Source: Euglena gracilis | Taxonomy: Eukaryota; Euglenida; Euglenophyceae; Euglenales | NCBI GenBank assembly: GCA_039621445.1 | Contig: CP154957.1 | Location: 33,621,979-33,685,978 of the forward strand | Length of the DNA stretch: 64,000 nucleotides | Reading direction: 5' to 3' | Part shown: in pieces, positions 47,771-58,744 of the stretch | Layout of the letters: every line of letters starts with the position of its first letter | How positions within the stretch are numbered: the stretch's first letter is position 1 | Notes under the pieces: model-generated | The model's input: only the letters and a program-made list of their open reading frames with translations | Told to the model about the DNA's origin: nothing | The model's database searches: none | Translations under genes and position numbers: made by a program

Positions 47771-48460
47771 GAGGTCCCACTTAGTGCCTTTTTTCGCCTG
47801 GAGTTGGCTGATTCTTAATTTTCCCTTCGACACCCAGAAGAAAGGAACTACAAATACCTGAGATTTGGAAGAAGAAGAAGGTCAATCAATCAACTCAAAA
47901 TTATCCAGAACAAGACGCTCGTGCAGAGTCTTTCATCAAAAATTGTTGAAGTTTGTGGAAGGAATTCAACGAAAGATGCAATTTCAAAGCAGAACAGCGC
48001 TGGAGACCTTCAAAAAGGAGCAGCCGAAGCAGCTGGACAAACTGATGGTGCGGACCGAACATTGCGAATCGTGGCTTTCCCTTCCCCAAACGAAATTTCA
48101 AAATCAATCAAACCTCCCAAAGTGATGGCCTGGAAGACAGTGGCCAGAAGGCCCCGCAAGGGGCAGAAGCCACAACAACCAGCAGGCCAATACTATCTTT
48201 GGAGACAAAGCCATGGGGGCCATCAATCTCAATCAAACAATGCATTCAAGCGGGGCTATGGCAGCCAAAACCGCACAGGCCATGAAGGCACAACAGGCCA
48301 TGACGGTACAAACGGCCATGAAGGCATCCATATCCACAGGAATCGGTGGAACAAAGGCCAAGGGGGCCATCTGCACCAACACCTCACAGCCTCACAAGGC
48401 CTTTGTGCTTCGCCCTCGGTGTCCCTTCCTCCCTTGTCGCTTTTCCTCGAGGGAGTACGA
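47684..48460 (+). mobile_element. non-autonomous DIRS element, family B-like, about 777 bp
   Basis: The left end (ACACCTCGGGCTCCGCAC, then a GCCGGCGGTGTTG-type inverted repeat and GGAGTTGGCTGATTC) matches the left end of element 4. The right end (CTTTGTGCTTCGCCCTCGG to GGGAGTACGA) matches its right extension. Between them is only a gag-like region. Reverse transcriptase, RNase H, methyltransferase, recombinase, ICR and the right inverted repeat are all missing. Confidence 0.82.
47921..48460 (+). pseudogene. gag-like remnant in the 777-bp DIRS element
   Basis: The frame reads LRIVAFPSPNE, then VMAWKTVARRPRKGQ, then RGYGSQN, in the same order as the gag region of the full elements (SVAIATPPP, HGPWTTVVRKR, GYGSQ). 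It stays open into the right terminus and beyond to 48685. The start is a GTG; no convincing ATG was found. It may provide Gag-like protein or simply be the residue of an internal deletion. Confidence 0.55.
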
Positions 48461-49388
48461 GCCCCCCCCCGTTTGGACTGCCATTTCGGCCAAAAAATGT
48501 CAATTTTTAAAATATCTCCAAAACGAAGCCAAATCAAAGGAAATGTCCGGAGACCTAAATTGAAGCCCTTGGAACGCCCCATCTACGGGTATTTTGATTT
48601 CCACGCAACTCTCCACCTAGCCCGAGATACGGCCTTTTTCGGCCCAGATGGCCGTTTTGTACACTTTTCCCACTGTCCCACTTAGCCGTTTTCGGGGGGT
48701 GGGGGGTCAAAAAATCAATGTTTTCGACCCGCCAGCGCCCCGTTTTGGGCCGCCAACCCATTGACTTTGGGTCAAATCCGGGTCAAAAAAGAGTCGAAAA
48801 AATCGAATTTTTTTTGCCCGAAACAATGTTTTTTTTGGCCTGCCGTACCCGGAAAAACTGTTTTGAGCCGAAAATGGGCGTTTTTCGACCCGCCAGGGCC
48901 CCGTTTCTGGCACAAGACCCTTCCATTTCAGTCAACAGAGCTCCATGGAGTGGATCGGTTTATATGGGGGGGGGTGCGCGCTTATTAAGAGCTCAGCACT
49001 ATTCAAAACCTGGTTAGGGGTTAGGGGGCAGGGGGGTTAGGAGGTAAAAAATTCTTGTCCGAAACGATGTTTTTCTGGCCTCCTGGACCTGGAAAACTAT
49101 TTTTGTGCTTTAAAAATGTTGAAAAGTCGAATTTTTTTGTCCGAAAACTTTTTTTTTTAGTCCTCCTGGACCTGGAAAAACTGTTTTCCCGCCAAAAGTA
49201 AATGTTTTTGGACCCGTTCTTTCCTCATTTTTTTTTCCAAAATTGGGATTGTGCTATTATGGCTCTTGGGGGGTTCGGGGGGGCGGAGCCCCGCCGCGCG
49301 GAGCAGTTGCGCACGGCCCGCTCTTTCGTCGAGAAATTTTGTGTTGTTTTGGCTCTGATGGGGTCAGGGGGTTGGTCAGGGGCCGGCC
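48461..49388. repeat. non-coding interval with degenerate repeats
   Basis: The word CCCGAAACAATGTTTTTTTT followed by GGCCTGCCG.ACC.GGAAAAACTGTTTT occurs three times in diverged form (about 48815-48865, 49055-49105, 49138-49185). CGACCCGCCAG.GCCCCGTTT occurs twice (48725, 48886). No gene is seen. Confidence 0.55.
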
Positions 49389-49490
49389 TCGTGCTATTAC
49401 TCCACGGGACACCGAGAGCGAAGCACAAAGACCATGTGCCTTTCCCCCCCCGCCGGCCTCAAAAGGATAAAGTGCGGAGCCCGAGGTGTC
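49389..49490 (-). mobile_element. 102-bp unit made only of DIRS termini
   Basis: On the minus strand the unit starts GACACCTCGGGCTCCGCACT, as family B left ends do, and ends with a diverged right extension (CTTTGTGCTTCGCTCTCGG to GCACGA). About 30 unrelated bases separate the ends. It looks like an extreme internal deletion product. Confidence 0.5.
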
Positions 49491-49696
49491 CGGCAGTTCC
49501 GGGAAAAACCGGCACCAGGGACAGAGGTACCTCACCTGCGAAACAAAAAGGCAAGATGGAGCCTGTCTCGGACTCCCACGACAGAGGAAGGGGGAGGAAG
49601 GGACCAAGAGGGCGAAGCACAAGAAGATGGTGAGGTCCTGCTTTCCTTGCCGGCTGTTGTGTTCTGGTGTGTTTGTGCGTGCGCGGGGGGTGCTTC

Positions 49697-51164
49697 TTAC
49701 TGCGCCTTTGTTGCCGGAGTTGGCGATGATGAGGCCTCGTCCGACACCTTGGCGAAGTGGAACCGTCGTGGCCCCGCCCCCCCCCCCCTTACGCATGGTT
49801 GCTTGGTGGGGGGCCCCCCCCTCGATGGGGATGGCTTTCTTTTTCCGGTGTGTTTGTGGGTGGGTGGTTGGGGTTGCTTGGTCGGGGGTCCCCTTTCTGG
49901 TTGGGATGTTTTTCTCTTTCTGCTGATTTTTTGGGTGGGGGGGTTGGGCTCACCATCTTCTTGTGCTTCGCCCTCTTGGTCCCTTCCTCCCCCTTCCTCT
50001 GTCGTGGGAGTCCGAGACCATTCGGGCTCCGCACTGCGAGATGGTGAGGTACTGTGCACCCTTCTTTGGGCCATAATTTTTTGAATTTTTGAAACGACAC
50101 CCAGTCTCAAATAATGAGCTTGGAAGGCCCCAAAATTTTTCCACTGACCCAGCTGCTGGACTTCTTCCACTTGTAAACCAGCATTCTTCCACCATAAAAC
50201 CCCAGCCCCTCTGGTGCTGTGGGGTTTCAAGTGGGTGGTGTCCACCCCCCCCTCTTGCAGAATTTCTCTGGTAAGGGAATTCACCCTTTCTGATGTCAAA
50301 GGTCGTTTTGCCATCCAAAGACCATAACAAATTATTTTTGTTCCCAACCATGTGGGCTGTCCTTTCCACATACTCTTTCAACAAATGCCAGGGGCTGATG
50401 AGGGGGGTGTGTGGCAAAGTCAAAACTTCCTCCCATCTGGGGAATTGCCACCCTTTCCTTTGCAATAAAATGAAAATTTTTTCTCCCACGAAACTGATTT
50501 TTCGCTGTGTCCTGGCTAGATCAACCCCCCTGTGGAGAGCTAACAGCCTGCAAAAGATGATGAGTCTGTTTCTGAGCTCTTTCACTGATAGGTCTGAGAG
50601 GGGTGTTGCATTGCCCATGATGTTTTCCAGGAAATCAGTGGGGTCCCAAAAGTGGGCATACTTGCAGACATTGGAATTCCATTTCCTTTTCAATGGAGCC
50701 AGAAGAGGGGAAAACCTCAATGACCCAAACCCTGGGAGTAATAAGGCTGCTGAATATGCATTTCGTGCAGAATTGATGCTATGAACAGCAAGATCAAGGA
50801 TGGCCTCAGCCATCTTGTGGACTGTGCAGTCCTGCAGGGGCACCCCTTTCTGCAACAACTGGCCCATCAACGCCCTGAAGGCTGAGTCATATCTTTTGAC
50901 ATTTCCCAGATTTTTTATGTAAGTGTCTATACTTGACATCGAAACTTCCTGGGATTGTAAAATTTGCCTGACACAATCAAGCAGGCCAAATTCCACCTTG
51001 GGGGGGGGCATCTCCTCCCCCCAGCAGTTGGTGAACAGACCCCACTGGGGGGGTACCAGCAAAACTTTGCTGCCTGGCTGCCTTATTGACATTAATTGGC
51101 GCCACCATGATGTCGAAGCCCAGTGGGGCACGATCAACAGACATGTCAGGTCTGGGTTTACCAT
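49697..51164 (-). pseudogene. tyrosine recombinase of DIRS element 3, frameshifted
   Basis: Here the C-run at the methyltransferase/recombinase join has nine bases, so the end of the methyltransferase and the recombinase are in one frame (GEEMPPPKVEFGLLDCVRQ). The frame carries LHRGVDLARTQ. A one-base insertion near 50308 (GGCAAAACGACC against GGTAAAAGACC in element 2) then shifts it. HSTRGAGVLW and AHYLRLG follow in the other frame, open from 50371 to 49697. Confidence 0.88.
49949..50048 (-). repeat. internal complementary region of DIRS element 3
   Basis: One hundred bases are complementary to the 67-base extension at 49568-49634 and the 33-base extension at 58712-58744. Confidence 0.92.
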
Positions 51165-53830
51165 TAATCTCTGAACCCATTAGGGAATGATGCTCCAGGG
51201 GGGGTTTGCATAAACTGGGGGGAGGCCCTTCAAATCTGCCTTCAAGGCATCCACCAGCAAAGCCCCTTGGTGGGGGTATCGACAAACGAATTTGGGGAAT
51301 TTTTTGTTGCTGGGGGTGCAAAACATGTCCACCTCTGGGGTGATGTCCTTTCTGAAAAATTGCAGAATTTGGTGAAAAATGTTCAGGTTCAGGGTGTAAT
51401 CCCCCGGGTCCCTTTGCTCCCTGGTCAGGGAGTCTGCCAATTGGTCTTTTGTGGGAACCCAAACCACCTGCAAATTGACTTGCTTTTCTTGGCAATGATA
51501 CAACAGGGGTTTTAAAATGGAATTTAGGTAGGGCTTTCTGCCTCCCCATTTTGTTAAATAACTTACAGCCACTTGGCTGTCTACATGAAGCATTATTGTT
51601 TGTTTTGGTTTGCCAGGCTTTTTACTGTCTCCACTGCTGACATCAATTCTTTTTGGTTGACGTGAAGGATGTGCAGATCCCTCCAAAAATCCTGCACTTT
51701 TTGGCCTGAATTTTTGTCCAGCCCTCCCCACTGCCAGGTGCTGCTGTCTGAAAACAGTTCCTGAGAGGCCTGGGACTGAAATGCCCTGCCCACACCTGGC
51801 TGCAAAAATGCTTTTAACTCCACAATTTGATCTTTGACCCCCTGGGGAATGGTTAGGGTGTGGTCCCAACCCCACCTTGTGTGCAAATCCACCATTTTGC
51901 AAAGTTGATCTGTCAGAATTCTGAGAAATGGCATGGAGACTAAATAGCTTCTCACCTGCCCCACAATAGAGCTGAGTTTTCTGCAGCTCATTTTTTGTGC
52001 TGTGAGCACTTTTCCCAACTCCTTTCTTAAGGATTTTAGTTTTTCCCGTGGGATTTCCAGCTGGCCCTTTTTCAAGTTGACCCACTGGCCCAAATGTTTT
52101 ATCTCCTGTGTGGGTTCCAGACAGGATTTGGGGAGGTTTAATCTGAAACCTGCCAATAAAAGGTCCTGCTTTATTTCTGCCAAATGTTGGGCTGCAGTCT
52201 TTTTGCTGGGGGCTAACAGCAAAATGTCGTCTAGGTAGATGAAAACTACCTTTCCCTCCTTTCTCCATTTCCTTTCCCAGACTCTCATGAGAGTCATAAA
52301 CTTTTGAGGCAGGCTGCTGATGCCAAAACATGCAGCTTGAAACTGCCAAGTTTCCCCCCCCACTTGCATGCAGACATGTTTTTCCAGGCTTCTGTGCAGT
52401 TTTAGGTGAAAATAAGCATCTTTCAGATCTATTTTCCCACAGAACCATCCTTTTCTTAGGTATGGGAAAATGTTTCCCATGTGTTCCAGTCTGAACTTCT
52501 GGGGGTTGAAATAGTGATTTAATTGTCGACAAGCTGAAATTAGTCTTTCCTTGGTCTTTTCCCCTTCTTTTTTGGAAATTATGAAGTAAGGGACAAAATG
52601 TTTTGCCTCCTCTGGGGAGATTTGCCTGGTTGACCCTGCACATTCGTATTCTCTCAGATTTTTTTGGGCAGTCATTACTTCCTGGGGGGCTTTGAAGGGA
52701 ACTTTTTTGGACATTTGAGGGGGGAGGGGAAGATCTGCCATGACCCCCTCCCTTATCAGGTTTAATACCTCTCTGCTGGCTCCTGCCTTTTCCCAATGGG
52801 GGATGCTGGCCTGCAGGGCTCTGAAAGGGGGTACCCCTGGGTGTAATGTATCTGGGGATTCCACAGGCCCCATCACTGGGGTCCTTTCCCCTGGCTGCCC
52901 CATCACTGGGGTCCTCTCTGGCTGCCCCATCACTGGGGTCACCTCTGGCCCTGCCATAGGGCTGTTCAAAGACAGGCTTTCCCCCTGTTTTTGAAATATG
53001 GGGGAAGGTCTGTTTGTGCGGTGGGGAGGTACATATACAGCTCGGGGGTGTGGGCTGATGATCTTCTGGGGGGGCCCTGGTGTAGCCATTCTTGGGCCTC
53101 TCCCCCAAGGGCTGTGGTCTTGAATGCATTGGCGTCCCATGGCCACCTGATTTTGATTGAATTGGCCTCCATTGGCCTTGATATTTGCCCCCTGGCCTCC
53201 AATGGCCACCTGATTTTTGTTGAAATGGCCTCCATTGGCCTTGATATCTTGGTCCTGGCCTCCATTGGCCTCTTGGATATACTGGCCTCCATTGGCCTTC
53301 CCCTGAATGGGATTTGCTGCTCCTGGGGATTTTGTGTTTGAAGTTGCTGGGGGGAAAGTTGGACATACCTTTCCTCCATTGGCCTCCTGACATTGGTTGA
53401 AATGGCCTCCACTGGCCTTGAGGTCTTGATGCCTCCGCTGGCCCCCATTGGCCCCTTGATGTTGAATATAATGGCAGTTTTGCAGCCTGAGCTTTTGGCT
53501 TCCATAGCCTTGCAGCTGGGCTCCATGCCCTTGATGATAAAGGCTGCCATAGCCTTGATGAAAAGGGTCTCCATGCCTTGATTCCCCCTGGGTGGGGGGT
53601 GGTGATGTGAAAACGGGGGGGTAATCTGCCAGACCTGTCTTCTCATTTCTTCCCTTCTGGGCTGTGGGCTGCTGGTGTCCTTGTCTCCTCGACTTTCTGG
53701 CCACCACTGTCCAGGGTCCATGGCCGTCGTTGAACTGTTGGAATCGAAATTTTTCTGGGAGATTTTTCTGGGAAGGAGGGGGGGTTGCGACGGCCACGGA
53801 CTGGACACCTCGGGCTCCGCACTTTGCCAT
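51165..53830 (-). pseudogene. Gag-RT-RNase H-methyltransferase of DIRS element 3, broken
   Basis: The gag-RT frame is open from the element 4 junction (53803) to 51593, with DGHGPW, GYGS and ANGGQ repeats, IDLKDAYFHL and YLDDILLL. The catalytic block ISDCRQLN reads ISACRQLN. One C is missing near 51614 (GGCAAACC against GCCAAACC), which shifts the frame inside RNase H. The remaining RNase H and methyltransferase are open in the other frame down to 51180, where a Gln codon after NPPWSIIP is a stop. The first gag codons lie beyond element 4, at 58384 onward. Confidence 0.9.
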
Positions 53831-54083
53831 TGTGAGGCCATGCCTTGTTCGCCGGCGGTGTTGTGTGATTGTTCGTTGTGCTGGGTTAGGCGTCTCCCCT
53901 TAGTGCCTTTCTTCGCCGGAGTTGGCTGATTCCTAATCTTGCCCTTCGACACGGAAGAAGACAGAAACTTTCAAAGAACAGAGTTGGAAGAGATCAAGAA
54001 AATACAATATCAATATTCAGAACCTGTAGAACCTGCAGAATATCAAATTCAAGAAATTATTTCAACTTTGACATTGGAAGTCA

Positions 54084-57056
54084 ATGCAGAATGTGGAGAA
54101 CGAAGTGGAATTATCAAGTCGACAACCTGGACAAAGTGCAGAACAAGAAGCGCCAGCTGGAGAACTTGGAGATGCGGTTTCAACGTGGCAAACCGTGGCC
54201 ATCACTTCCCCCCCACCACACATCTCAACAGAAAATTTTTTTCAGCAGCAGACAACCACACACAGTGATGGCCATGGACCCTGGCAAACAGTGGGCAAAA
54301 AGCCCAGGCGACAACGGAAGACATTGGGTACCCAGGGTCAAGACCCATTACATTTCAAATTGGGGTACAAGAAACCTTCAAGATTGGCAGACCCAGCCCA
54401 GAGAGCAAATGCCCCAGACCAGAGGGCAAATGCCCCCAACCTATCAAGATGGAATAAAGGACAAGGGGGCCAGTACAACATTGGGAAGCCAGCAAATGGC
54501 CCAGTCTGGAGCAGCAGAATGCCCACAGGAAGGGGCAAAAAAGGTCTGTACCGACCAGTTTTTTCAAATTCAGCCCACAGCCCCATTCCAGGGGGGAAGG
54601 GGGAGGCCCAGCAACAGGGCTCCCCCAGATTTCAATTGGGCATGGCAAGATGCCAGAACTTACAGCCCCGGCCATGGGGGCCAGAACAAAGGGGGCTTGG
54701 ATCAAGGTGGCCAATCCAAAGGCTATGGCAGCCATACAAGGGGTGGACCTCCAGAGGCCCCCCAGAAGCTAAAGGGCAGCCCCCCAGGGGCTTTGTATTT
54801 AACAAATGCCCAGCCCCAGGAGGAACAGGGGGAAGGGGAAGGACCCCCACCAGTATTTATTCATCAGCCTTCAAATCTCCCAGTGAAATCAAAAAGGGGG
54901 GGACCCACAGAGGCCCCCCTATGGTATGGCTACCAACACCATCATCATCAAGGAGGCCTGATAGGCAAAACAGGGGCAGTAAGCCCTATGGTATGCATTC
55001 CAACAACAAGATCCTCCAAAGAGAGAGTGAGAAGAGAGGAGAGTGCATGCACACCCCCCCAGGAAAACTTTCCTTTTCCAAGGGCTCAAGCCCTAGGGGC
55101 CCCAAGGGTGCAATGTCCAACACCCCCAACCCAGCCCCCCCAAAATCATCTCATTCAAGAAATAAATTCCGTGGAGGAGAAATGGGGAGACACCCCCCTG
55201 CATCAAAGGTTACAAAAAAGCCTAAAATGGTGGAAAAAACATGCCCCCCCAGCAACATGTCGACTCATCAAGGATGGCATTCAGCCCCCCTGGGTTCATC
55301 ACCCAAAATTATCCACCCACCCAAAAACCAGAGCAAATTTAGACCTGAAACAGGCAGAAAAAATCCTGCAGGATTACGAAAAGACTGGATCCGTAAAGAG
55401 GGTGGGGGATTCGAACTCACAACATTTAATCCCCTGGTTTCTAATTTCAAAACCAGAGGGGGAACAGACCAAATGGAGGTTAATAAGCGGGAACTAAATC
55501 AACTGCAGGGAACTAAATCAACAGTTCCAGGCAAAACCTTTCAAGCTGGATCACATCCAGCACATTTTTCCAGTTTTGGAAAAAGGCCACTGGGCAGCCA
55601 AAATCGACTTGAAGGATGCCTATTTTCACATCCCAGCAAGCCAGGCCCTAAGGCCATTTCTAAGGCATCAGGTAGGGGGGCAAACATGGGAGTTTCAAGT
55701 AGGATGTTTTGGGCTAAATGTAATGCCCAAATTTTCATGTCAGTAATGAAAACATTCGAAAAGCTGTGGAGAAAAAGGGGGATCCAGGTTTTTATTTACC
55801 TGGACGACATTTTGCTGGTGGCCCCAACACAAAACATTTTGCAAAATCACCTGCACACAGTGGTCAGGGATTTAATCAAATCAGGATTCAAAATCAATGT
55901 AAAAAAGTCCACCCTGCAGCCCACCCAAGTGGTAAATCATCTGGGATTTCAACTAAACTTTCAAGAAGGAAAACTGCAGGTTACCCCCCAGAAGATCAAA
56001 ACAATAAAAAAGGAACTGGGAAAAATTGTGAAAAAAGATTACATGTCAAAAAGGCAATTGGCTGCCATTTTGGGCCAAATAAGGTGCAATCTTATGGCCC
56101 TGCCCTTTCTAAGGGCTTTTACAGATGCCCTGGCAAATTTTTTAGTTACAAACTCTGCAGCCCCCTGGGATTCAAAACATCCAATTTCACAGGAAATCAA
56201 GGCCCAATTAAGGGAAATAAAAATTTTACTGGACACCTGGGGGGGCAGACCCTTCCCCCAAAATGCAACAGGAGAGTTGCACTCAGACAGCAGCACCCAT
56301 GCCTGGGGGGGGCTGGACATTCGAACTGGAAAAATTGTCCAGGAATTTTGGAGAGAAAACTCCATTTTACACATCAATGTCAAAGAATTAAGTGCAGCAA
56401 TAAGCACAGTGAAAAGTCTCAGCAAGCCAGGAGAAACTGTGTCCCTGTCAGTGGACAATCAAGTCATTTATTATTACTTAACAAAAGGGGGGGGCAAGAA
56501 AGATCCATTCAACACAATGCTAAGACCATTTTTCAAATGGTGCATGGAGAAAAATGTCAATCTCCAAGTAAACTGGGTCCCCTCAAAAGAATGCCTGGCA
56601 GACCCTATAAGCAGATGGGAAATGGACAGGGGGGATTACTCACTGGACCCCAAACTTTTTCACTGGCTAAAACAGCAATTCAAAAACTGCATAAATCTGG
56701 AAACACACCTTTTTGCCTCCCCAGGCAACAGAAAACTGCCACAATTTGTGGCCAGGTGGCCCCACTGGGAGGCCACAGCAGTGGACGCTTTACAATGTCC
56801 ACTGGACAACATGGGGGGACTCTATGCAAACCCCCCCTGGTCAGTGATTCAAAAATTTCTGCCCAGATTAAAAAAGTTTCCACAGGCCAAAGTTTTGATG
56901 GTCACCCCCTACTGGGATTCAGCCACATGGTGGCCCCAGTTAATAAAAATGAAAGTGCCAGGGACCCCCTGCCTAAAAATCACCCCCTACAGGGGTATGT
57001 TCACCAACTGCAGGGGGGAAAAATGCCACCCCCCAGGTGGCCCCTCCTTTGCATGA
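54084..57056 (+). pseudogene. Gag-RT-RNase H-methyltransferase of DIRS element 4, broken
   Basis: The gag start (WQTVAITSPPP, DGHGPW) is in one frame; the GYGSH region and first part of reverse transcriptase are in the +1 frame, open from 54091. Two lesions hit reverse transcriptase. A short duplication of GGGAACTAAATC near 55487-55512 adds four codons including a stop (TAA at 55495-55497) next to the conserved LIS.CR.LN block. One T is missing near 55733 (CCCAAATTTTCATG), after which the frame returns to the first phase. From there YLDDILLVAP, RNase H (HSDSSTH, NVKEL, SVDNQ, CLADPI) and the methyltransferase (YANPPWSVIQ) are open to 57056. Confidence 0.88.
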
Positions 57057-58515
57057 TTTGCTCAGGCAAATTCTGGAAGGGAAACAAATACAAAATTCAA
57101 CCATTAAGGATTTCCTGGGAAGAAACCCCAGTTTGAAAAGGTACCAAAGTGCCTTTACGCTTTTATGGGTGATTCTGGACAAAATGGGGGTGCCCCCCCC
57201 TTTAGCCACCACTGACCAAGTGGCTGACGCTTTAATTCAACTTTTTCAATTTTCAAAGGCCCAAGCCCGTAATGCATACAGTGCTATGCTTTTGATCCCT
57301 GGCTTTGGTGGCCTAAGGTTTAATACCTTATTAGCACCTTATAAAAGGCTTTGGAACCAAAATCTGGAGAAGTATGGTGCTTTTTGGGATCCCCTCCCAA
57401 TCCTCCAGGGGCTGGCAAGGCAGCCTGTGCCCACTGATATTTGTGCATTGCGCACACAGCTCATTTTCTGTTCACGCATCCTCTGTTTATATCGTTCATC
57501 TGATTTGGCACAAGTCAAAAGAACCACGAGTGTATTGGGAGGGGCACCTTACATTCAAATCAAACGTAAAGGGCAAAAATTCCACAAGTGGGAAAGAGTG
57601 GTCGCAATTCCCCAATGTCCCCAAATCAGTCCCTTTCATTTAATTATGGCTTATGTGGCCGCCACCCGGTTTAACGTACAGCCTGGGGGTCCCCTTCTGA
57701 TTTCATTAAAACCCCCCTATACACCCATAAGTGCTGACACAATTGCTTCTATTACAAGAGAATTTTTGTCCAAACAAGGAGTACCCCCCCAGGTGTGGGG
57801 ACCCCACTCCACCAGAGGGGCAGGGGTTGGGTTACTAAAAAAATTGGGCCTTTCAGCCCAAGAAGTTTGTGAAATTGGTCAATGGAAAGGGGTTGAGGCT
57901 TTTACGGCCCATTATCAAAGACTTGGTGCCCAAGGTGCCTTGGAAAATGCCCTGGCCCCCCTAATTTCAGTGCACAATCTGGCCTCACAATGGCAAAGTG
58001 CGGAGCCCGAGGTGTCTCGTACTCCCTCGAGGAAAACCGACCAGGGAGGAAGGGACACCGAGGGCGAAGCACAAAGACATTGTGAGCCCGACCCCCCCCC
58101 TCCCATTGAAAAAATTTGTCTTCAAACGCCCTCGGTCAGCAAGTGGGGACCAGGGTGGGGAAGAGGGGGGGGGACCCCCCCAGGGGAAGAGACAGCTCCA
58201 TGGTCGCCACGTCGGAGACAATGCAGCCAACTCCGGCGAGGCGGCACTAAGGGGAGACGCCTAACCCAGCACAACGAACAATCACACAACACCGCCGGCG
58301 AACAAGGCATGGCCTCACAATGTCTTTGTGCTTCGCCCTCGGTGTCCCTTCCTCCCTGGTCGGTTTTCCTCGAGGGAGTACGAGTGTTCTGCTGCTGCCC
58401 CGTCATCGTCTCCAGCGCCTGCTGCTCCTCCACTCTTCTCCATTTCAGATTTCTTCCTTGTGGCATCTTTCATGGAAGTCAAATTTTTCTTCCTGCGCTT
58501 TTCTATATCGTCTGA
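57037..58515 (+). CDS. tyrosine recombinase of DIRS element 4, intact
   Basis: The frame starts without an ATG, +1 to the end of the methyltransferase, just after CCACCCCCC (57026-57034). It has the catalytic landmarks: LYRSSDLAQVK (first arginine), HSTRGAGVGL (H and R), GQWKGVEAF and AHYQRLG (tyrosine). After these it passes through the ICR (SQWQSAEPEVSRTPSRKTD) and the right terminus, leaving the element at 58383. The first in-frame ATG is near 57185, inside the N-terminal region, so translation probably reaches this frame by a shift from the polyprotein. It is one of two recombinase genes in the window with all catalytic residues in one frame. Confidence 0.88.
   Translation: MAPPLHDLLRQILEGKQIQNSTIKDFLGRNPSLKRYQSAFTLLWVILDKMGVPPPLATTDQVADALIQLFQFSKAQARNAYSAMLLIPGFGGLRFNTLLAPYKRLWNQNLEKYGAFWDPLPILQGLARQPVPTDICALRTQLIFCSRILCLYRSSDLAQVKRTTSVLGGAPYIQIKRKGQKFHKWERVVAIPQCPQISPFHLIMAYVAATRFNVQPGGPLLISLKPPYTPISADTIASITREFLSKQGVPPQVWGPHSTRGAGVGLLKKLGLSAQEVCEIGQWKGVEAFTAHYQRLGAQGALENALAPLISVHNLASQWQSAEPEVSRTPSRKTDQGGRDTEGEAQRHCEPDPPPPIEKICLQTPSVSKWGPGWGRGGGTPPGEETAPWSPRRRQCSQLRRGGTKGRRLTQHNEQSHNTAGEQGMASQCLCASPSVSLPPWSVFLEGVRVFCCCPVIVSSACCSSTLLHFRFLPCGIFHGSQIFLPALFYIV
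57984..58086 (+). repeat. internal complementary region of DIRS element 4
   Basis: Bases 57984-58016 complement the 33-base left extension and 58017-58086 the 70-base right extension. The join GAGGTGTC/TCGTACTCC fixes the element ends. Confidence 0.95.
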
Positions 58516-58744
58516 ATTGCTTTTTCTCCTCTGTATTGACTGGTCGATGTGGTTGAACGTTGTTGAACTCTTTGAGTTGAAATTCTTTCTCCTTGAGGTC
58601 GAAGGGCAGAATTAGGAGTCAGCCAACTCCGGCAACAAAAAGCAGTAAGAAGCACCCCCCCGCGCACGCACAAACACACCAGAACACAACAGCCGGCAAG
58701 GAAAGCAGGACCTCACCATCTCGCAGTGCGGAGCCCGAATGGTC
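58384..58744 (-). mobile_element. DIRS element 3 (family A), 5' part
   Basis: This is the continuation of element 3 beyond element 4: gag start and leader, the 5' inverted repeat (about 58618-58711) and the 33-base extension (58712-58744). Total element 3 length without element 4 is 4,597 bp, close to elements 1 and 2. Confidence 0.92.

Larger units (their letters stand above)
49568..53803 (-). mobile_element. DIRS element 3 (family A), main part, host of element 4
   Basis: The minus-strand element has its 3' extension at 49568-49634, the 3' inverted repeat at 49635-49726 and the ICR at 49949-50048. It continues to 53803, where element 4 begins inside the gag gene, and resumes at 58384. It is the most mutated of the four large copies. 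Confidence 0.92.
53804..58383 (+). mobile_element. DIRS element 4 (family B), full length, nested in element 3
   Basis: This 4,580-bp element has a 33-base left extension (53804-53836), a left inverted repeat (53837-53929), an ICR (57984-58086), a right inverted repeat (about 58218-58313) and a 70-base right extension (58314-58383). Layout and inverted-repeat core (GCCGGAGTTGGCTGA) match family A, but proteins and termini are clearly diverged. It interrupts the gag gene of element 3 in antisense orientation with no target-site duplication and no lost base. Confidence 0.93.

Noticed and set aside
38187-58744. LTR retrotransposon, pararetrovirus or Ngaro-type element
   Set aside because: There is no DDE integrase, aspartic protease or long direct repeat. 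Inverted termini plus an ICR and a tyrosine recombinase fit DIRS; Ngaro/PAT elements have split direct repeats.
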